Source: Bifidobacterium sp. UBA744
GTDB lineage: Bacteria > Actinomycetota > Actinomycetes > Actinomycetales > Bifidobacteriaceae
Direction: 5' to 3'
NCBI GenBank assembly: GCA_002298605.1
Contig: DBKS01000032.1
Coordinates: 24,568-33,633, forward strand
DNA length: 9,066 nt
Positions 7,101 through 9,066 of this stretch are shown piece by piece. The notes under the pieces are model-generated. The model was not told the DNA's origin. It did not search any database and worked only from the letters and a program-made list of their open reading frames with translations. A program made the translations under genes and the position numbers. Every line of letters begins with the position of its first letter. The stretch's first letter is position 1.

Positions 7101-9066
7101 CGGAAGCCGATTCGAAATAGTCCTCGGCCCGACTGGCCAAGGTGATCCGCTCGCCCACATGCCTGAGCAGCTCGTCCTCGGTGACTTCAAGCTCGATCAG
7201 ATGATCCAGATGAACGGCATTCAGCAACCCCTCGATCACCGGATAACCGTCGACATACACCGATCCGAGCGCGGCGTAGATAGCCGGCCAAGCCGGACCG
7301 ACCAGCGCGTCGGGGGCGATCGTGGTCGTCTTGAGATCGCCGGGCAGTGTCCCCGCGGTGGCGGCCTCGTGGTCAAAGCCGAGGTTGGCCGACAGGGTGT
7401 AGCTGGCGTGCGCGACGCCAAACGGCGCGTCGGAGGATGCCTTCCCGTTGCCGATGTACCGATGCTCGGCGTCGGCGACGCCGCCTTCGACGGCCGGCAT
7501 GGCCTCGAGCTTGTCGCCGGTGATGGCCGTGTTGCCGATACCCGCGGTAGCGGCGAGCATGGCATAGACGTGATCGGTCAGTCGCTCGCGGTTGACCACG
7601 GGGAATCTGCCGGCCTCCGTGCCGTTGACGGTCAGGGGGATCACGATGTCGCGCACGGCGTGCTTCGACAGGCCGCCGTCCGGATCGTCATCCCAGTAGG
7701 TGTCGAGGTGGATGTCAAGGTCGAATTCCTCGCCCTGCTCGCCGCCGCCCAAGTACTTGAGCTCGTACTGACGGTCCCCGACTTCGGTGCCGTAGGCGGG
7801 GTTGGTGGTGGTGTGGCCCACCCACGAGATGTTCGGGCAGGAGCGGATGAAGGCTTCGGCGGTGGCCGCGCTGTTCAGTGTGGAGAACAGGTCATCGGAT
7901 TCGTCGCCCGCCTTCGATTCGCCGCCGGCGGCACGTTCGACCGCGGCGGCCTCGAACCGGCCGAGAATATCGGCGATCGGCTCGTCCACGGTCGTGATGC
8001 CGGCCACCGAAACAGGCCCCGGGATCACTCGCACGGAGTCGGCGGGATACCTCGGGTCTTCGGACTGCCACAGCTGATCCTGACCCCACCAGCGCAGCAG
8101 GTCGTTGTCGATCTGCGGCACGAACGGCATGGGTTTGGGATATTCGCGAACCAGCGTCGGGAACCAGGCCACGTCGGCGGGTGTCACCCTGATCTCGCCG
8201 GCTCGCGGATAGGCCTCGGCAAGACGGTCGATGGCCGCGGCGGGATCGCCGGCCACATCCTCAACCGTGGCGAACAGTGAGGCGAATTCGCCGGATTCCC
8301 GGTCGTTGACGCGGGCCTCGATGCGATGCAGCAGGTGCAGGAAGCGCAGCGCATAGGTGTCGTCCGCCCAGGGGAAGCTCAATGCGGCGAAACGGCGGGC
8401 CCAGTCAAGGTAGGTCATCGTCGCCAGGTCGCCGAAATAGGGCTTGGCGGTTTTGTTCAGCGCGGCGATGATCTCGTCGCGGCGGGATTCCAATTCCTCG
8501 GGGTGCTTCATCACGCGCACCAGCAGGCGGCCGCATTCGGCGGAGGAATTCTCCAGCTCGTAGATGTCGGCGTGCAGATGGCTCAGGCCGGAGGCGACAC
8601 CGCCCACCGAACCGCCGGCCGGCACCCACTGCTCGCCGGCGGGGGCGAACGGGTCCTCGTTCTTGGCGGCGGCGTCGGTGATGCCGGGGGTCCTGACCAG
8701 CAGCTGCTTCACCTCGGGGCTGGTATGCGCCTCCTTGGCGGTCATCGCCGCCGTGCCGACCAGCACGCCATCCACCGGCATATCCGGCAGATCGTGCACG
8801 CGGGCCCACTGGCCCGACAGGTAATCGGCGGCGCGACCAGGCGTGCCGATGCCGCCGCCGGCGACGAGCACCAGATTGGACTGGGCCCGCACTTCGGCAT
8901 AGGTGGAGATCAGCAGGTCGTCCAGCGACTCCCAGCTGTGGTGGCCGCCGGCGACACCGCCTTCGACCTCAATGATGATCGTGACGGGTTCGACGGCCTT
9001 GGCGATGCGCACCACCTGACGAATCTGATCGACGGTACCGGGCTTGAACGCCACATAGGGCAGACC
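1192..9066 (-). CDS. fas: type I fatty acid synthase, multidomain (partial, N-terminus beyond window)
   Basis: This gene encodes a cytosolic megasynthase that makes long-chain fatty acyl-CoA from acetyl-CoA, malonyl-CoA and NAD(P)H. Visible are 2,624 residues in one open frame, ending at TGA 1192-1194. Residues are numbered here from codon 9052-9054. Domain order is enoyl reductase (to ~250), dehydratase (~340-830), malonyl/palmitoyl transferase (~832-1240), ACP (~1308-1485), ketoreductase (~1560-1925) and ketosynthase (~1978-2620). This is the order of mycobacterial FAS-I and of fused fungal FAS beta plus alpha. Every catalytic residue I checked is intact. The GTG at 9052 is not a start: it is an internal valine in the conserved stretch GLPYVAFKPGTVDQI, and the frame is open to the window edge. 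The missing part should be the acetyltransferase and the first part of the enoyl reductase, some 500 residues if the total is near the roughly 3,000-3,200 of bacterial homologues. There is no C-terminal phosphopantetheinyl transferase domain, as usual for bacterial FAS-I. No frameshift or insertion is seen. Confidence 0.97.
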   Translation of the reverse strand, partial: GLPYVAFKPGTVDQIRQVVRIAKAVEPVTIIIEVEGGVAGGHHSWESLDDLLISTYAEVRAQSNLVLVAGGGIGTPGRAADYLSGQWARVHDLPDMPVDGVLVGTAAMTAKEAHTSPEVKQLLVRTPGITDAAAKNEDPFAPAGEQWVPAGGSVGGVASGLSHLHADIYELENSSAECGRLLVRVMKHPEELESRRDEIIAALNKTAKPYFGDLATMTYLDWARRFAALSFPWADDTYALRFLHLLHRIEARVNDRESGEFASLFATVEDVAGDPAAAIDRLAEAYPRAGEIRVTPADVAWFPTLVREYPKPMPFVPQIDNDLLRWWGQDQLWQSEDPRYPADSVRVIPGPVSVAGITTVDEPIADILGRFEAAAVERAAGGESKAGDESDDLFSTLNSAATAEAFIRSCPNISWVGHTTTNPAYGTEVGDRQYELKYLGGGEQGEEFDLDIHLDTYWDDDPDGGLSKHAVRDIVIPLTVNGTEAGRFPVVNRERLTDHVYAMLAATAGIGNTAITGDKLEAMPAVEGGVADAEHRYIGNGKASSDAPFGVAHASYTLSANLGFDHEAATAGTLPGDLKTTTIAPDALVGPAWPAIYAALGSVYVDGYPVIEGLLNAVHLDHLIELEVTEDELLRHVGERITLASRAEDYFESASGRVVTIHVTHTAQDGTLLARETERFAIRGRVYSDALPGDAPEYGDAKHDDIEPTPRRLMRRVKVTAPSDMTAFARTSGDFNPIHTSRRGAAISGLSAPLVHGMWLSATAQHVAQAFDDKGAHYEIAGWTYNMYGMVQLGDVVEISVERVGKVRHGGLALEVTCRIGGQLVSRGTALIRAPKAAFVYPGQGIQKQGMVLDERAKSAAAREVWERADKLTRSRLGFSILALVRDNPKELTANGVTYHHPDGLLNLTQFTQVALATVAFAQTARLRESGADIWPAYFAGHSLGEYNALSAFAGVIPLETVLELVFHRGSTMHHLIERDAQGRSNFRMGALRPNQFGVDDAHVKEYIAQVARESGEFLEIVNYNLAGQQYAVAGTIAGLKYLKADASRRAKEYGGKPPFMLVPGIDVPFHSTLLRKGVPEFRDKLDALLPAHIDYSRLVGRYIPNLVAVPFEMTREFAARILDVVPSERIREALERPDVWDSYAADDQKLGRLLLTELLSWQFASPVRWIETQALMFGDESKGGLGVERYVEVGLGNAPTLANLGAKTLKLPEFSNRHVGVYNVGRDEGRVYYTDTDPLARIDDDETADETPAAASEAPAQMKDAAAVKASAPASPAPSVASAPAGTPSGSVVADLNSGSDGKTPDDIPFTASDAIGVLMAYSTKVRLDQIGANDTTDTLTNGVSSRRNQLLMDISSELGVASVDGAAEATLTQLAAIVNKAAPNYKPFGAVLSEALRDRVRSLFGAAGVKQSYIRDRVLGVWRLGEGWVAAVLSALLLDTREGASSRGGDLAKLPTEAVQSKAEADKLIDAAVEVAAQSKGVTVSKPSADAAAGGAMVDSAALDAFAQKVTGANGVLAATARYLLGELGVAAPAPEPGRDENAAVVEAVTAELGADWPAQVAPRFDARKAILFDDRWASAREDLADAYYNGETAALEDSFAGLGKAVADEAAWFAQLARRAGKVELAADYERIATEALEPVADAARRFAGDVAVVTGVAPNSIAAQVVNGLLAGGATVIATSHSFRPSVKAWAKRTYRAHAAGDAKLWLVPANLSSYRDVDALVDWVGNVQKKTTGATTTILKPAYEPSLFFPFAAPPVHGTLADSGELFESQARLMLWSVERAIAGFSAIGADTDVQHALHVVLPGSPNRGIFGGDGAYGEVKSAFDAIVNRARSEKAWSSRVTFAHPKIGWVRGTGLMGGNDPLVEVVERHGLKTYSTADMASKLLDLCTAEARQEAADHPLDVDLTGGLGSEPIDIRALRAEALADAAKRSEENAGQASASTPSASPAAVLKALPSPHVPHQAPVDLADWQNVTARPEDEIVIVSVGELGPWGSGRTRFEAELGIHSDGSVDLSAGAVLELAWNMGLLTWHDSPKPGWYDVDGNLVPEEDIAERYHDEVVARSGIRPFEEGMGADYKDGADEEESEVFLDHDVTFSVPNEDVAREYVKLDEAHTSIAPDAESGEWNVTRHAGSMIRVPRRATMTRTVGGQFPKGFDPVKWGIPASMVGDVDEIALWNIVTTVDAYLSAGFSPAEVLQAVHPSMVASTQGTGFGGMASMRKLYLDRFLNHEIPTDILQEALPNVVAAHVMQSYIGGYGNMIQPVSACATAAVSLEEGFDKIALGKADFVVTGAIDDIGVESVIGFGNMNATANSQEMYDKGIDARFFSRANDRRRGGFLESQGGGTILLTRGDIALKMGLPVAGVVGFIHSYADGAHTSIPAPGLGALAAGMGGRGSKLVRDLARLGVTPDDIAVVSKHDTSTNANDPNESELHNTLAHAIGRTDGNPLFVISQKTLTGHAKGGACIFQVNGLTQLFNSGVIPANAALDCVDPKLARDDHMVWLRKPLHVGTVKAGLATSLGFGHVSGFVAIVNPGAFEAAVARSEGVAALDEWRSRANARLAAGRRRLEEGMMGRAALYEPIDNRRFHEDGRGYDHHEVEKAMLLNPDARLSADGYYEV
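1195..3123 (-). other. FAS ketoacyl synthase domain
   Basis: This thiolase-fold condensing domain joins the acyl chain to malonyl-ACP with loss of CO2. The nucleophile is C2267 in VSACATAAVS (codon 2254-2256). The decarboxylation histidines are H2419 in VSKHDTST and H2460 in KTLTGHAKGG, 41 residues apart, with K2455 nearby. An acidic segment (about 2079-2092) precedes the thiolase core. The protein ends about 80 residues after the last core strand, without a phosphopantetheinyl transferase domain. Confidence 0.92.
3280..4377 (-). other. FAS ketoreductase domain
   Basis: This NADPH-dependent Rossmann domain reduces 3-ketoacyl-ACP. The nucleotide-binding loop is VVTGVAPNSIAAQVV (1652-1666). 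The catalytic set reads S1806 in LPGSPNRG, Y1818 in GGDGAYGE and K1822, with the Ser-x11-Tyr-x3-Lys spacing of the FAS-I ketoreductase. The core is about 1645-1890; the flanking helical stretch from about 1560 is included by analogy with the fungal domain. Confidence 0.9.
4600..5133 (-). other. FAS acyl carrier domain
   Basis: The motif TNGVSSRRNQLLMD (1338-1351) aligns with the yeast FAS carrier motif around its phosphopantetheine serine. This places the attachment site at S1342 (codon 5029-5031). The helices after it, up to about residue 1485, match the extra structural subdomain that distinguishes FAS-I carriers from free ACPs, including the stretch GWVAAVLSALLLDTREG (1425-1441). Activation needs a separate phosphopantetheinyl transferase. 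Confidence 0.87.
5140..5352 (-). other. Ala/Pro/Ser-rich linker before the FAS carrier domain
   Basis: Residues about 1235-1305 are low complexity: first an acidic stretch (DDDETADE, 1240-1247), then roughly 40 residues dominated by Ala, Pro and Ser, then a Gly/Ser/Asp-rich end. No fold is expected. In FAS-I complexes the carrier domain is tethered by flexible linkers so it can reach each active site, and this one matches that role. Confidence 0.75.
5335..6561 (-). other. FAS malonyl/palmitoyl transferase domain
   Basis: This domain loads malonyl from CoA onto the ACP and off-loads the finished acyl chain to CoA. Motifs are the entry YPGQGIQ (837-843), the nucleophile elbow GHSLGE (937-942) with S939 (codon 6238-6240), the carboxylate-binding arginine in FHRG (R965), and the catalytic histidine in VPFHSTLL (H1067). 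The dual malonyl/palmitoyl role is known for FAS-I enzymes and is not proven by sequence alone. Confidence 0.9.
6565..8037 (-). other. FAS dehydratase domain (hot-dog, MaoC-like)
   Basis: This region (about residues 340-830) dehydrates 3-hydroxyacyl-ACP to trans-2-enoyl-ACP. It begins with the conserved IPGPVSVAGITTVDEPI (344-360), a typical entry to the FAS-I dehydratase. It ends in a MaoC-type hot-dog fold with SGDFNPIH (728-735) and GLSAPLVHGMW (745-755). The catalytic pair is D730 and H735, with the same Asp-x4-His spacing as the fungal FAS dehydratase. The middle (about 440-700) should be the non-catalytic hot-dog repeat and linker, but I assign it only by position. Confidence 0.87.
8305..9066 (-). 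other. FAS enoyl reductase domain (C-terminal part)
   Basis: This flavin-dependent, nitropropane-dioxygenase-like TIM barrel reduces the enoyl-ACP double bond. Visible motifs are GGHHSWE (residues 36-42), which includes the conserved histidine pair, the FMN-phosphate loop AGGGIGT (65-71), and GTAAMTAKEAHTS (100-112) near the barrel end. The first half of the barrel is beyond position 9066. The C-terminal boundary at about residue 250 is approximate. Confidence 0.9.

Noticed and set aside
5410..8280. 956-codon open frame antisense to fas (+ strand)
   Set aside because: It lies wholly opposite a gene with intact catalytic motifs. Its translation is low-complexity in Gly, Arg, His and Val with no recognisable domain, as expected from the mirror of a high-G+C coding frame.
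9052..9054. Apparent GTG start codon of the fas frame
   Set aside because: The frame stays open to 9066 and the residues on both sides form the conserved enoyl reductase stretch PYVAFKPGT, so this is an internal valine and the gene is cut by the window edge.
1192..9066. Polyketide synthase instead of fatty acid synthase
   Set aside because: The order enoyl reductase, hot-dog dehydratase, transferase, carrier, ketoreductase, ketosynthase, together with the FAS-I type carrier subdomain, is that of fungal/mycobacterial FAS-I. Modular PKS chains begin with the ketosynthase and end with the carrier.

Overview
The window fits a high-G+C actinobacterium, most likely Bifidobacterium (genus inferred, not proven). 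The main reason is a giant single-chain type I fatty acid synthase with the bacterial domain order, a gene found in bacteria essentially only in Mycobacteriales/Corynebacteriales and Bifidobacterium. It lies beside a class Ib ribonucleotide reductase gene, nrdF.

Layout. Positions 1-111 hold the end of an upstream transcription unit that I cannot fully resolve. One reading frame closes at 26-28 in an ATGA overlap with a possible 28-codon ORF (25-111), which ends 3 nt before nrdF. nrdF (115-1107, + strand) is complete and carries every metal ligand, the radical tyrosine and the acidic C-terminal tail of the family. An 84-nt gap (1108-1191) contains a near-perfect GC-rich hairpin, read as a shared terminator for two convergent genes. 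The rest of the window (1192-9066, - strand) is one uninterrupted reading frame, the C-terminal 2,624 residues of a FAS-I polypeptide. In protein order it holds the end of the enoyl reductase, dehydratase, malonyl/palmitoyl transferase, acyl carrier protein, ketoreductase and ketosynthase. The acyltransferase domain and true start lie beyond position 9066.

How they work. The two genes serve different pathways and face each other, so they are not an operon. NrdF supplies the tyrosyl radical for deoxyribonucleotide synthesis together with a NrdE subunit expected upstream. The FAS chain carries the full elongation cycle for de novo fatty acid synthesis. Its ACP serine must be charged by a separate phosphopantetheinyl transferase, because no such domain is fused here and no acpS-like gene lies between fas and nrdF.

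For discovery purposes this is mostly core metabolism. I found no mobile element, CRISPR array, tRNA, rRNA or defence-like gene. The points worth a second look are the junction upstream of nrdF, the terminator hairpin, the missing neighbouring phosphopantetheinyl transferase, and two low-complexity linkers in the synthase.
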